Source of the DNA: Paracoccaceae bacterium
GTDB taxonomy: Bacteria; Pseudomonadota; Alphaproteobacteria; Rhodobacterales; Rhodobacteraceae
Reading direction: 5' to 3'
DNA length: 8,405 nucleotides
Assembly (NCBI GenBank): GCA_026982255.1
Contig: JALSHL010000302.1
Coordinates: 1 to 8,405, forward strand
Part shown: in pieces, positions 1 through 5,614 of the stretch
Layout: the number at the start of each line of letters is the position of its first letter
How positions within the stretch are numbered: position 1 is the first letter of the stretch
Made by a program: the position numbers and the translations under genes
The notes under the pieces: model-generated
Told to the model about the DNA's origin: nothing
The model's input: only the letters and a program-made list of their open reading frames with translations
Databases searched by the model: none

Positions 1-576
1 CTGTCGCTGGAACGGCGGGCGATTGCCGTGGGACTGGGGGAGCCGGCCTTCGGGGATTATATGCCCTATACGACCACTGCGACAGCCGGTCTGGAACGGT
101 TCTGGCAGCCGGAAGCGGGCGGGGTGCTCTCTCTTTACGGGACATACAGCTACCGGCGTTCGGACAGTGGCGGTGCGGATGCGCGGATAGCGAATCTGGG
201 CGGGTTTTACCGGTTTGACTGGGGCGGCGGGCAGGTGCAGTTTGGCGGTTATTTGGAGGATGTGGATACGACCGATGCGAACGAGGCCGCGCGGGCTGCC
301 CGGGTTTCGCTCGGCTATGCACGCGGGTTTGACGGATTCGATGTGTCGGTTCGGGCACAGGTGGCCCATACGGAATATCGGGAGCGGCTGTTCGGATATC
401 CGGCGGCGCGGGTGGACGATACGGGGCTTCTGGAGCTTTCGGTTACGCCGACGGGGTGGCAGTTTTACGGTTTCCGTCCCCGGTTCGGAGTCGTGCTGGA
501 GCGGCAGGTGTCCAATCTGGATCGTTACGATACGCAGACGCTGCGGTTCTTTACCGGCCTTGACAGCGCTTTTTAA
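1..576 (+). CDS. Outer-membrane beta-barrel protein, probable Slam-type (DUF560) surface lipoprotein assembly modifier, C-terminal part
   Basis: Frame 1 is open from the left edge to the TAA at 574-576, giving 191 visible residues; the start lies outside the window. The GTG at 28 and later start codons are internal. The sequence alternates polar and aromatic/hydrophobic residues as in transmembrane beta-strands, for example 'LSLYGTYSYRRS' and 'VQFGGYLEDV', and ends in Phe ('FFTGLDSAF'), the usual terminal residue of BAM-inserted barrels. The tail 'WQFYGFRPRFGVVLERQVSNLDRYD' region, written here only by its key parts GF-PR and SN-YD, resembles the end of the Slam C-terminal barrel. Slam proteins help move lipoproteins to the outer surface and usually carry an N-terminal TPR domain, which would lie upstream of this window. 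No lipoprotein substrate gene is visible. The barrel assignment is firmer than the Slam family name; another outer-membrane barrel family is possible. It converges on the 70-residue gene with a 4-bp overlap of stop codons. Confidence 0.62.
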   Translation: MSLERRAIAVGLGEPAFGDYMPYTTTATAGLERFWQPEAGGVLSLYGTYSYRRSDSGGADARIANLGGFYRFDWGGGQVQFGGYLEDVDTTDANEAARAARVSLGYARGFDGFDVSVRAQVAHTEYRERLFGYPAARVDDTGLLELSVTPTGWQFYGFRPRFGVVLERQVSNLDRYDTQTLRFFTGLDSAF

Positions 577-785
577 AGCATAACGCCGATTACAACCATC
601 ATCAGCCCGAGAGTCGATACGGCGATGGCGCCCAGATTGAGGATGCCGAGGTGCTGCATGCGGGCGGTGAATTCCGTGTTGGTCAATGTCTGCTTCTTGA
701 GCCGGAAAGCCTGCGCCATGGCGTAGACGAGGACGACAATTCCGGCGATGGACAGGGCAACGCCGATGTAGATCAGGAATTCCAT
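573..785 (-). CDS. Small conserved-type membrane protein, 70 residues, function unknown
   Basis: The protein has two predicted transmembrane helices, about residues 4-24 and 46-69. They are joined by a basic loop (FRLKKQTLTNTEFTARMQ, residues 27-44), which suggests a hairpin with the loop on the cytoplasmic side. ATG at 785-783 is preceded by GGAG with a 6-nt spacing, a good ribosome binding site that supports this start and the reality of the gene. It has no motif that I recognise. The stop TAA (575-573) overlaps the stop of the convergent barrel gene. The gene is divergent from gapR, with 139 bp between them. On the - strand a TATATATA run (about 814-822) lies 30-40 nt ahead of its start codon and could supply a -10 element, but I see no good -35 at 17 nt. 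Confidence 0.72.
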   Translation of the reverse strand: MEFLIYIGVALSIAGIVVLVYAMAQAFRLKKQTLTNTEFTARMQHLGILNLGAIAVSTLGLMMVVIGVML

Positions 786-843
786 GGGGTTCTCCGCAGT
801 TTCATGCGCGGTGTATATATATGCCCGCAGGCCCGGGGAAAAG

Positions 844-885
844 GGGCAATAGGCTCTTGCCCGTAAACAGGGCGCGCGATAGTGT
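844..885 (+). promoter_or_regulatory. Candidate gapR promoter with an inverted repeat over the -35 element
   Basis: In the divergent spacer 786-924, TTGCCC (857-862) and TAGTGT (880-885) are spaced by 17 bp, a weak sigma-70-like pair 40 bp ahead of the gapR start. The -35 hexamer is also the right arm of an inverted repeat, GGGCAA (844-849), 7-nt centre, TTGCCC (857-862), which could be an operator or simply a hairpin. The rest of the spacer holds a TATATATAT run at 814-822 and G/C tracts (CCCGGGG, about 833-839). The hexamers and repeat are seen in the sequence; function is inferred. Confidence 0.3.
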
Positions 886-924
886 CGGGTTTTCCGAATT
901 CAACGAGATACCGAGGCCGATTTC

Positions 925-1188
925 ATGGACGTGACAGACGATCAACCGCAGACCCAATACCGTGTGACCGCAGGGGAGCTTCGTGCTTTTGTCGAGCGGT
1001 TCGAGCGGCTGGATGCCGAGAAGAAAGACATTGCGGAGCAGCAGAAAGAGGTGATGGCCGAGGCGAAATCGCGCGGCTACGACACCAAGATCCTGCGCAA
1101 GATTGTGGCGCTGCGCAAGAAGGACCCGCAGGAGATTTCCGAGGAGGAGGCGGTTCTGGAAATGTACAAGGAAGCGCTCGGCATGTAG
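925..1188 (+). CDS. gapR: GapR family (DUF2312/UPF0335) nucleoid-associated DNA-binding protein
   Basis: The 87-residue protein spans the full DUF2312 family length. The hallmark segments are 'LRAFVERFERLDAEKK' (about 19-34), 'EVMAEAKSRGYDTKILRKI' (about 42-60) and the acidic end 'EEEAVLEMYKEALGM'. In Caulobacter, GapR is a small coiled-coil protein that clamps overtwisted, AT-rich DNA, stimulates topoisomerases and is needed for normal replication and division; orthologues are widespread in alphaproteobacteria. Charged heptad-like helices fit the coiled-coil fold. The start ATG is preceded by GAGG with an 8-nt spacing. The downstream hydrolase begins 9 nt after the stop, so the two are probably co-transcribed. 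Family assignment is strong; role in this organism is by homology. Confidence 0.93.
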   Translation: MDVTDDQPQTQYRVTAGELRAFVERFERLDAEKKDIAEQQKEVMAEAKSRGYDTKILRKIVALRKKDPQEISEEEAVLEMYKEALGM

Positions 1189-1197
1189 GGAGGCCGC

Positions 1198-2127
1198 ATG
1201 GCAGACTGGACACAAGGCAGGCTCGACAGCCCCACGGGGGCGCGGTTGCATCTGTATTCGGCGCGCGCGGACGGCGCGGCGAAAGGGGTTGTCCAGATCA
1301 ATCACGGCATGGGCGAACATGCGGGGCGTTACCGGCGGTTTGCGGAATTTCTGGCGGCGCGGGGCTATCATGTCTATGCGCATGACCATCGCGGGCACGG
1401 GCGCACAGCCAATGCGGCGCAGCTGGGCCGGTTTTCGCAAACGGACGGCTGGGTCAAGGTTCTGGCGGATGTGGAGGCGGTGAACGCGCATATCCGTGCG
1501 GAGCATGGTGACCTGCCCATCGTGTGTTTCGGGCATTCGATGGGCTCGATTATTGCCTTCAACTATGCGCTGACGCGGCCCGATACCATTGACGGGCTGA
1601 GCTGCTGGAATGCCAGTTTCAATGCGGGCGTTCTGGCGGCGGTCGGGAAAACCATCCTGAAAGTCGAAAAGGCGCTGAAGGGGGGGCACCGGCCCTCGAA
1701 GATCACGCAATCGCTGACCTTCGATGCCTGGAACAAGGTGTTCCGGCCGAACCGCACGGCGTTCGACTGGCTGTCGCGGGATGCGGCGGAGGTGGACAAA
1801 TATGTGGATGATCCGCTGTGCGGCTTTCCGGTGTCGATCGGCCTGTGGCTGGATACGATAGGGGGCATCTATTTTGCCGCGGACGATGCCAATCTTGCAG
1901 CGCTGCCGCGTGACTTGCCGGTGCATTTGCAGGGCGGGAGCGCGGATCCGTGTTCCGAGCAGGGCAAGGCTGTGGCCGTGACGGCCGAACGGTTGCAAAA
2001 GGCCGGGCTGGCGGATGTTACGCTGAACCTGCTGGAAGGCGCGCGGCACGAAAGCCTGAACGAGACCAACCGCGATCAGGTCATGGCGGAGTATGCCGGA
2101 TGGCTGGATGCGCGGTTTGGGGGGTAG
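1198..2127 (+). CDS. Alpha/beta hydrolase, lysophospholipase / monoacylglycerol lipase type (PldB-like, serine aminopeptidase S33 domain)
   Basis: The 309-residue protein is a complete alpha/beta hydrolase. The oxyanion-hole region is 'INHGMGEHAGRY' (34-45), followed by 'AHDHRGHGRT' (61-70), typical of the PldB/monoacylglycerol lipase branch. The nucleophile elbow GHSMG places Ser114 as the nucleophile. Asp250 in 'GGSADPC' and His284 in 'GARHESLNE' complete the triad. No signal peptide is visible, so it should be cytosolic; expected substrates are lysophospholipids or monoacylglycerols, though the exact ester is not deducible. The cap region (about 140-215) is where substrate specificity would lie. 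The ribosome binding site AGGGAGG, overlapping the gapR stop with 4 nt to the ATG, indicates translational coupling to gapR. It converges on the pilin gene, with a hairpin between them. Confidence 0.92.
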   Translation: MADWTQGRLDSPTGARLHLYSARADGAAKGVVQINHGMGEHAGRYRRFAEFLAARGYHVYAHDHRGHGRTANAAQLGRFSQTDGWVKVLADVEAVNAHIRAEHGDLPIVCFGHSMGSIIAFNYALTRPDTIDGLSCWNASFNAGVLAAVGKTILKVEKALKGGHRPSKITQSLTFDAWNKVFRPNRTAFDWLSRDAAEVDKYVDDPLCGFPVSIGLWLDTIGGIYFAADDANLAALPRDLPVHLQGGSADPCSEQGKAVAVTAERLQKAGLADVTLNLLEGARHESLNETNRDQVMAEYAGWLDARFGG

Positions 2128-2132
2128 AAAAC

Positions 2133-2155
2133 GGCCGCCTCCGGTGGAGGCGGCC
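2133..2155 (-). terminator. Intrinsic terminator of the pilin gene (possibly serving both strands)
   Basis: The arms GGCCGCCTCC (2133-2142) and GGAGGCGGCC (2146-2155) pair perfectly over 10 bp around a 3-nt centre. On the - strand the stem is followed by GTTTTC, a short U-tract, so the orientation fits termination of the pilin transcript. On the + strand it is followed by TGACCGG, with no U-tract, but the stem could still stop or protect the 3' end of the hydrolase mRNA, whose stop is only 5 nt away. Confidence 0.8.
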
Positions 2156-2156
2156 T

Positions 2157-2172
2157 GACCGGATATCCGGTC
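2157..2172. repeat. 16-bp perfect palindrome between the terminator and the pilin stop
   Basis: GACCGGATATCCGGTC reads identically on both strands. It sits 1 bp from the terminator stem and 4 bp from the pilin stop codon. It may form a second small hairpin at the 3' end of either convergent transcript, or be a protein-binding site. The symmetry is seen; function is unknown. Confidence 0.6.
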
Positions 2173-2176
2173 TGTA

Positions 2177-2656
2177 TCAGGCGCCGAAATACGCTGCGGT
2201 GCCGGTATAATCGGAAATCGGGGTAACCTGCCCGCCGATGCTGTAGTTGAGGCCGTCGTCGCTGGTATAAATCACGTTGCCGCTGACCGGATCGGAGAGC
2301 GGGTTGTCGAAATTGTAGCCGGCGGGGGCATCGGCCGTAGCGAACTGGGTTGCCCAGTAATATGTGGCGCCGTTGTTGCCCGGAGCCAGTGCGGCACCCT
2401 GTGCAACATAATCGGAGGCAAACAGGCCGGACCAGGTGGTCGAGGTCTGCAGGGCGGTGCCCGTTATTGCGGCGGTGACAGTATTGCCGCCCGCCCCTGT
2501 GGCCTCGCCGTTGATATCGGTTGCGGCGTCGTTGATGCCGGATGATACGGCGACCATCACGGCAATACCCATCCCGACGATGGCGGCGGTCAGGACGACC
2601 CAGTCGACGGTGATCGCACCGGAATCATCGGACTTGAACTTGTTGAACAGTTTCAT
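2177..2656 (-). CDS. Flp-type (type IVb, Tad) pilin-like protein with a long C-terminal region
   Basis: The 159-residue protein begins with a short basic leader (MKLFNKFKSDDSG) followed by a hydrophobic helix (about 14-40, 'AITVDWVVLTAAIVGMGIAV'). This matches a class III prepilin signal: cleavage by a TadV/CpaA-type peptidase would fall after Gly13, with Asp18 at mature position +5 and Trp19 at +6, in place of the classical Glu-Tyr. Classical Flp pilins are about 50-70 residues. Here a further ~115 residues rich in Gly, Ala, Thr, Asn and Tyr follow and contain no Cys. It may therefore be a pseudopilin/minor pilin or a surface-exposed variant rather than the main shaft subunit. No tad/cpa assembly genes are in the window, so it would depend on a locus elsewhere. 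AAGGGA a short distance upstream of the ATG supports the start. It is bounded by its own terminator and a 122-bp leader, suggesting a single-gene transcript. Confidence 0.78.
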   Translation of the reverse strand: MKLFNKFKSDDSGAITVDWVVLTAAIVGMGIAVMVAVSSGINDAATDINGEATGAGGNTVTAAITGTALQTSTTWSGLFASDYVAQGAALAPGNNGATYYWATQFATADAPAGYNFDNPLSDPVSGNVIYTSDDGLNYSIGGQVTPISDYTGTAAYFGA

Positions 2657-2731
2657 ACTCGTTCCCTTGTTGCTTCATGTTCAGATTCTTGGCGGGCACT
2701 AAACATGACAAAGGGAATACAGGGGTAAAGT

Positions 2732-2768
2732 GTTTGAAAGCGGGCGCGAATGTGTTCAAACTGTGTTC
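2732..2768. promoter_or_regulatory. Candidate regulatory site upstream of the pilin gene (inverted and direct repeats)
   Basis: In the 122-bp spacer between the SDR stop and the pilin start, GTTTGAA (2732-2738) and TTCAAAC (2755-2761) form a 7-bp inverted repeat with a 16-bp centre. TGTGTTC occurs at 2751-2757 and again at 2762-2768, an 11-bp period close to one helical turn. This is the pattern of a transcription factor site. The elements lie roughly 75-110 bp upstream of the pilin start. I found no convincing -35/-10 pair in the spacer. The inverted repeat could alternatively be a weak terminator for the upstream SDR gene. Confidence 0.3.
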
Positions 2769-2778
2769 GTTGCCGAAA

Positions 2779-3438
2779 TTACAGCAAAGCGACCAGTTTT
2801 GCGGCCTCGACATCCGGCGGGCTGAGTTTTTCGCGGTCCTCGCCGGGGTAGAAGCGGGCGCGCAGGGCGGTCGGCATCGGGGCTGGCCGGAATTTCAGCA
2901 CGCGGGGGGAGAGGCGCGCGGTCTCGGCCGCCCAGGCATCGACGATGGCGTTGGACGCGGCCTTGCTGGCGGCGTAGGCGGTGAAGAATTTCTCGCCCTC
3001 GTGGTGGTCCTCGATGAACATGGCGGTGCCTTCGGGGGCGGCGCGCAGCAGAGGGTCGGTCAGGGCGATGATGCGTTGTGTGGCACGGGCGTTGACGGCC
3101 ATGCAGCGGTCGAAATTCTTGTCCGAGATATGTGGCACGGGCGAGAGCGGTTCCGCATGGGCGGCGCAATGGACCAGCAGGTCGATGCGGCCCCAGCGCT
3201 CGAAGATCGACAGGCACATGCGTTGCAGGCCCTCTTCCTCGGTGATGTCGAGGGGGACCAGCGTGGCGGTGCCGCCGACGGATTTGATCTCGTCGTCCAG
3301 TTCCTCCAGCCCGCCGACGGTGCGGGCCAGCGCGATGATATGCGCGCCCTGTCCGGCAAGCTCGACAGCAGTGGCATAGCCCAGCCCGCGCGAGGCGCCG
3401 GTGACGAGGGCGACGGTGTCGGAGGAAATCTTCATCAT
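2779..3438 (-). CDS. SDR family protein (YciK-like short-chain dehydrogenase fold) lacking the usual catalytic serine
   Basis: The 219-residue Rossmann protein has the nucleotide motif TGASRGLG (13-20), a D64-I-T segment at the end of a strand (VPLDIT), the helix-4 Asn in MAVNARA (N116) and the YxxxK pair Tyr155/Lys159 in 'TAYAASKAA'. The strand normally ending in the catalytic Ser, about 13 residues before Tyr, here reads 'AMFIEDHHEGEK' with Glu143-Asp144 and no Ser. The NNAG motif is replaced by HCAA (90-93). It may bind NAD(P) but act on an unusual substrate, or have lost dehydrogenase activity. Its ATG overlaps the purF stop (ATGA), so it is translated with purF; a second in-frame ATG follows immediately and could equally be the start. 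It is the last gene of the long - strand unit. Fold assignment is secure; substrate unknown. Confidence 0.9.
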   Translation of the reverse strand: MMKISSDTVALVTGASRGLGYATAVELAGQGAHIIALARTVGGLEELDDEIKSVGGTATLVPLDITEEEGLQRMCLSIFERWGRIDLLVHCAAHAEPLSPVPHISDKNFDRCMAVNARATQRIIALTDPLLRAAPEGTAMFIEDHHEGEKFFTAYAASKAASNAIVDAWAAETARLSPRVLKFRPAPMPTALRARFYPGEDREKLSPPDVEAAKLVALL

Positions 3439-4901
3439 TCGTCTTTCAGTTTGAAACCATGTTCGATCTTGTCCATCGGGCGCACGGGGTAGTCGCCCGA
3501 GAAACAGGCATCACAATATTGCGGCTGTTTGGCATCGCGGGCCGCTCCGCCGACGGCGCGATACAGCCCGTCGAGCGAGATGAAGCGCAGGCTGTCGACG
3601 CCGAGATGCTTGCGCATCTGTTCCTCGGTCATGCCGGAGGCCAGCAGTTTGTCCCTGTCCGGTGTATCGACACCGTAGAAACAGGGCCATTGCGTCGGTG
3701 GCGAAGCGATGCGGAAGTGGACCTCTTTGGCGCCGGCGTCGAGGATCATTTCCTTGATCTTGCGGCTGGTGGTGCCGCGCACGACGGAATCGTCCACAAG
3801 GATCACCCGTTTGTCGCGGATCAGGGCGCGGTTGACGTTGAGCTTCAGGCGCACGCCCATGTTGCGGATCTGCTCGGTCGGTTCGATGAAGGTGCGGCCG
3901 ACATACTGGTTGCGGATGATGCCCATGGCGTAGGGGATGCCGCTTTCCTGCGAGAAGCCGATGGCCGCCGGCGTGCCGCTGTCGGGAACGGGGCAGACGA
4001 GATCGGCCTCGACGGGGGCTTCGCGGGCCAGTTCCTCGCCGATGCGGCGGCGGGTTTCATAGACGGACTGCCCGCCGATGATGCTGTCGGGGCGGCTGAA
4101 ATAGACGTGCTCGAAAATGCAGAAACGCGAGGGGGCCTTGTGGAAGGGGAATACGCTCTCGACCCCGTCTTTGGTGATGACCACCATTTCGCCCGGTTCG
4201 ACCTCGCGCACGAAATCGGCGCCGATGATGTCGAGAGCGCAGGTTTCCGACGACAGCACCCAGCCGTCGCCGATCCTGCCGAGCATCAGGGGCCGCACGC
4301 CGAGCGCGTCGCGCACGCCGATCAGCTTGGTGCGGGTCATGGCGACGATGGAGAACGCCCCCTCGACCCGGCGCAGCGCGTCCTTGAGCCGTTCGGGGAT
4401 GTTTTTCTGGATGGAGCGGGCCATCAGATGCACGATGCATTCGGAATCCGAGGAGGACTGGAAGATCGAGCCGCGTTCGATCAGTTCCTTGCGCAGGGCC
4501 TCGGCGTTGGTGATGTTGCCGTTATGGGCAATGGCACAACCACCCATGGCGAATTCGGCGAACAGGGGCTGCACGTCGCGGATTTGCGATACGCCCTTGG
4601 AGCCGGAGGTGGAGTAGCGCACGTGGCCGATCGACAGTTCACCCGGCAGGGTCTCCATCAGGCTGGCCTTGGTGAAATTGTCGCGGACATAGCCGAAGCG
4701 GCGCACGTTGGAAAAGCCGACCTCGGGGGCGTAGGCGGTGATGCCGCCGGCCTCTTGCCCGCGGTGTTGCAGGGCGTGCAGGCCGAGGGCGACGAAATTG
4801 GCGGCGTCCTTGAGGCCGATCACCCCGTAAACGCCGCATTCCTCGTGCAGTTTGTCGTCATCGAAAGGATTGGTGCTGAGGGCAACGGGGGCAGAGGTCA
4901 T
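3435..4901 (-). CDS. purF: Amidophosphoribosyltransferase (glutamine PRPP amidotransferase), Fe-S type
   Basis: PurF catalyses the first committed step of purine synthesis, PRPP + glutamine to phosphoribosylamine. The 488-residue protein has an N-terminal glutaminase domain with catalytic Cys22 in 'EECGVYG'; the preceding 21 residues would be a propeptide removed to expose Cys. Other visible parts are 'HRGQEAGGI' (46-54), 'GHVRYSTSG' (92-100) and 'AHNGNITN' (125-132). The C-terminal phosphoribosyltransferase domain has the PRPP motif 'VILVDDSVVRGTTS' (366-379). Cys261, Cys407, Cys463 and Cys466 (FCIFE, PCFYG, CDAC) match the four [4Fe-4S] ligands of the Bacillus subtilis type, spaced almost identically, so this is the oxygen-sensitive Fe-S class, not the E. 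coli class. The start has only a weak ribosome binding site, but there is no other Met before Cys22. It follows cvpA by 91 nt, with its own promoter, and overlaps the SDR gene by 4 nt. Confidence 0.98.
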   Translation of the reverse strand: MTSAPVALSTNPFDDDKLHEECGVYGVIGLKDAANFVALGLHALQHRGQEAGGITAYAPEVGFSNVRRFGYVRDNFTKASLMETLPGELSIGHVRYSTSGSKGVSQIRDVQPLFAEFAMGGCAIAHNGNITNAEALRKELIERGSIFQSSSDSECIVHLMARSIQKNIPERLKDALRRVEGAFSIVAMTRTKLIGVRDALGVRPLMLGRIGDGWVLSSETCALDIIGADFVREVEPGEMVVITKDGVESVFPFHKAPSRFCIFEHVYFSRPDSIIGGQSVYETRRRIGEELAREAPVEADLVCPVPDSGTPAAIGFSQESGIPYAMGIIRNQYVGRTFIEPTEQIRNMGVRLKLNVNRALIRDKRVILVDDSVVRGTTSRKIKEMILDAGAKEVHFRIASPPTQWPCFYGVDTPDRDKLLASGMTEEQMRKHLGVDSLRFISLDGLYRAVGGAARDAKQPQYCDACFSGDYPVRPMDKIEHGFKLKDE

Positions 4902-4937
4902 AGGTGTGGCTCGCGAACAGGGTTGCTATCTGCCCGC

Positions 4938-4966
4938 CTTATACGACCCCGCACGGCGGGTGTCAC
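4938..4966 (-). promoter_or_regulatory. Sigma-70-type promoter of purF
   Basis: On the - strand GTGACA (4966-4961) and TATAAG (4943-4938) are separated by exactly 17 bp. Each hexamer matches the TTGACA/TATAAT consensus at five of six positions. Transcription would start near 4931, about 30 nt before the purF ATG. This would let purF and the SDR gene be transcribed separately from the upstream radA-cvpA transcript. Confidence 0.65.
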
Positions 4967-4969
4967 CCG
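4957..4969. repeat. Palindrome over the purF -35 element, candidate operator
   Basis: CGGGTG (4957-4962) and CACCCG (4964-4969) form a perfect 6-bp inverted repeat around one central base and cover the -35 hexamer. A second short inverted repeat, CCCGC/GCGGG around ACG (4948-4960), fills the promoter spacer. Such placement would suit a repressor, but it does not resemble the E. coli PurR box, and the arms are short enough for chance in GC-rich DNA. Confidence 0.3.
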
Positions 4970-4993
4970 TTCATCGCGCGCTGTGGCGATTTA

Positions 4994-5602
4994 TCAGCCC
5001 TCGGTGGTGGCGGGGGTTTCGGGCGCTGCCTCGGGGGTGGTCTCGCCTCCGGTGCAACTAGAGGTCAGTTCCTCGTAGGGGCCGATCAGCCAGTCGGGCA
5101 CTTCGGTCGGGATATAGCTTTTGAGTTGTTCCTGCTGCTCGGCCAGTATCTGGCGGGTTTTGGAATTTTCGACGATGTCGAAGCCCTCGCCGCCGGCGAT
5201 GAAGAAGTCATAGGCGACCAGTGCGGCGACCACCAGAACCAGACCGCGCACCACACCGAACAGGAAGCCGAGGCCGCCGTCGATGGAACCGAGGGCGGAC
5301 TTCTGGATGATGCCGGAAATCAGCGGTGTAAACAGGGCGATCACGATCAGGGCGATGGTAAAGACACCGGCAAAGGCCGAGAGGATTCCAAGTTCACAGT
5401 TTTCACCGATCAGATCGTTGACGACCGGAATTTCCTTGACGAAAGGCACGGCCTGCGGGGCGAAGAAGAAGGCGACGACAGCGGCACCGACCCATCCGGC
5501 AATGCTCATGACCTCGCGGGTCAGCCCGCGCGAATAGGCCAGAATTGCCGAGATAAAGATGATTGCGGCTACAGCGGCATCAAATAGGGTGTAGTCTTCC
5601 AT
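4994..5602 (-). CDS. cvpA: CvpA family membrane protein
   Basis: The 202-residue protein matches CvpA, an inner-membrane family first linked to colicin V production and commonly found next to purF. Four hydrophobic segments are visible at about residues 8-25, 34-50, 72-96 and 108-134. The family signature is 'SALGSIDGGLGFLFGVVRGL' (102-121). The N-terminal 'FDAAVAAIIFISAILAYSRG' part is also typical. A soluble acidic tail rich in Thr, Pro and Glu (about 180-202) ends the protein. Its biochemical role is not established; it is associated with envelope stress and biofilm phenotypes in other bacteria. GGGA upstream is a modest ribosome binding site. It starts 12 nt after radA, so it is probably co-transcribed with it. 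Confidence 0.93.
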   Translation of the reverse strand: MEDYTLFDAAVAAIIFISAILAYSRGLTREVMSIAGWVGAAVVAFFFAPQAVPFVKEIPVVNDLIGENCELGILSAFAGVFTIALIVIALFTPLISGIIQKSALGSIDGGLGFLFGVVRGLVLVVAALVAYDFFIAGGEGFDIVENSKTRQILAEQQEQLKSYIPTEVPDWLIGPYEELTSSCTGGETTPEAAPETPATTEG

Positions 5603-5614
5603 AATTCTGTCCCG

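Noticed and set aside
802..2049. A 415-codon open frame on the - strand opposite the hydrolase gene
   Set aside because: It is an Arg/His/Pro/Gln-rich shadow of the hydrolase and gapR, with no family features; the + strand hydrolase has a complete catalytic triad.
2657..2778. Sigma-70, sigma-54 or CtrA-type promoter for the pilin
   Set aside because: I tried TTGAAC, TTTACC and TTGTCA as -35 elements; none had an acceptable -10 at 16-18 bp, and no TGGCAC-N5-TTGC or TTAA-N7-TTAA pattern is present.
2677..3492. A 271-codon + strand frame opposite the SDR gene
   Set aside because: It is a Gly/Asp-rich shadow; the - strand has clear Rossmann and YxxxK motifs.
3459..5078. A 539-codon open frame on the + strand opposite purF
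   Set aside because: Its composition (Ala/Gly/Asp/His-rich, no motifs) is that of an antisense shadow in GC-rich DNA; purF on the - strand is unambiguous.
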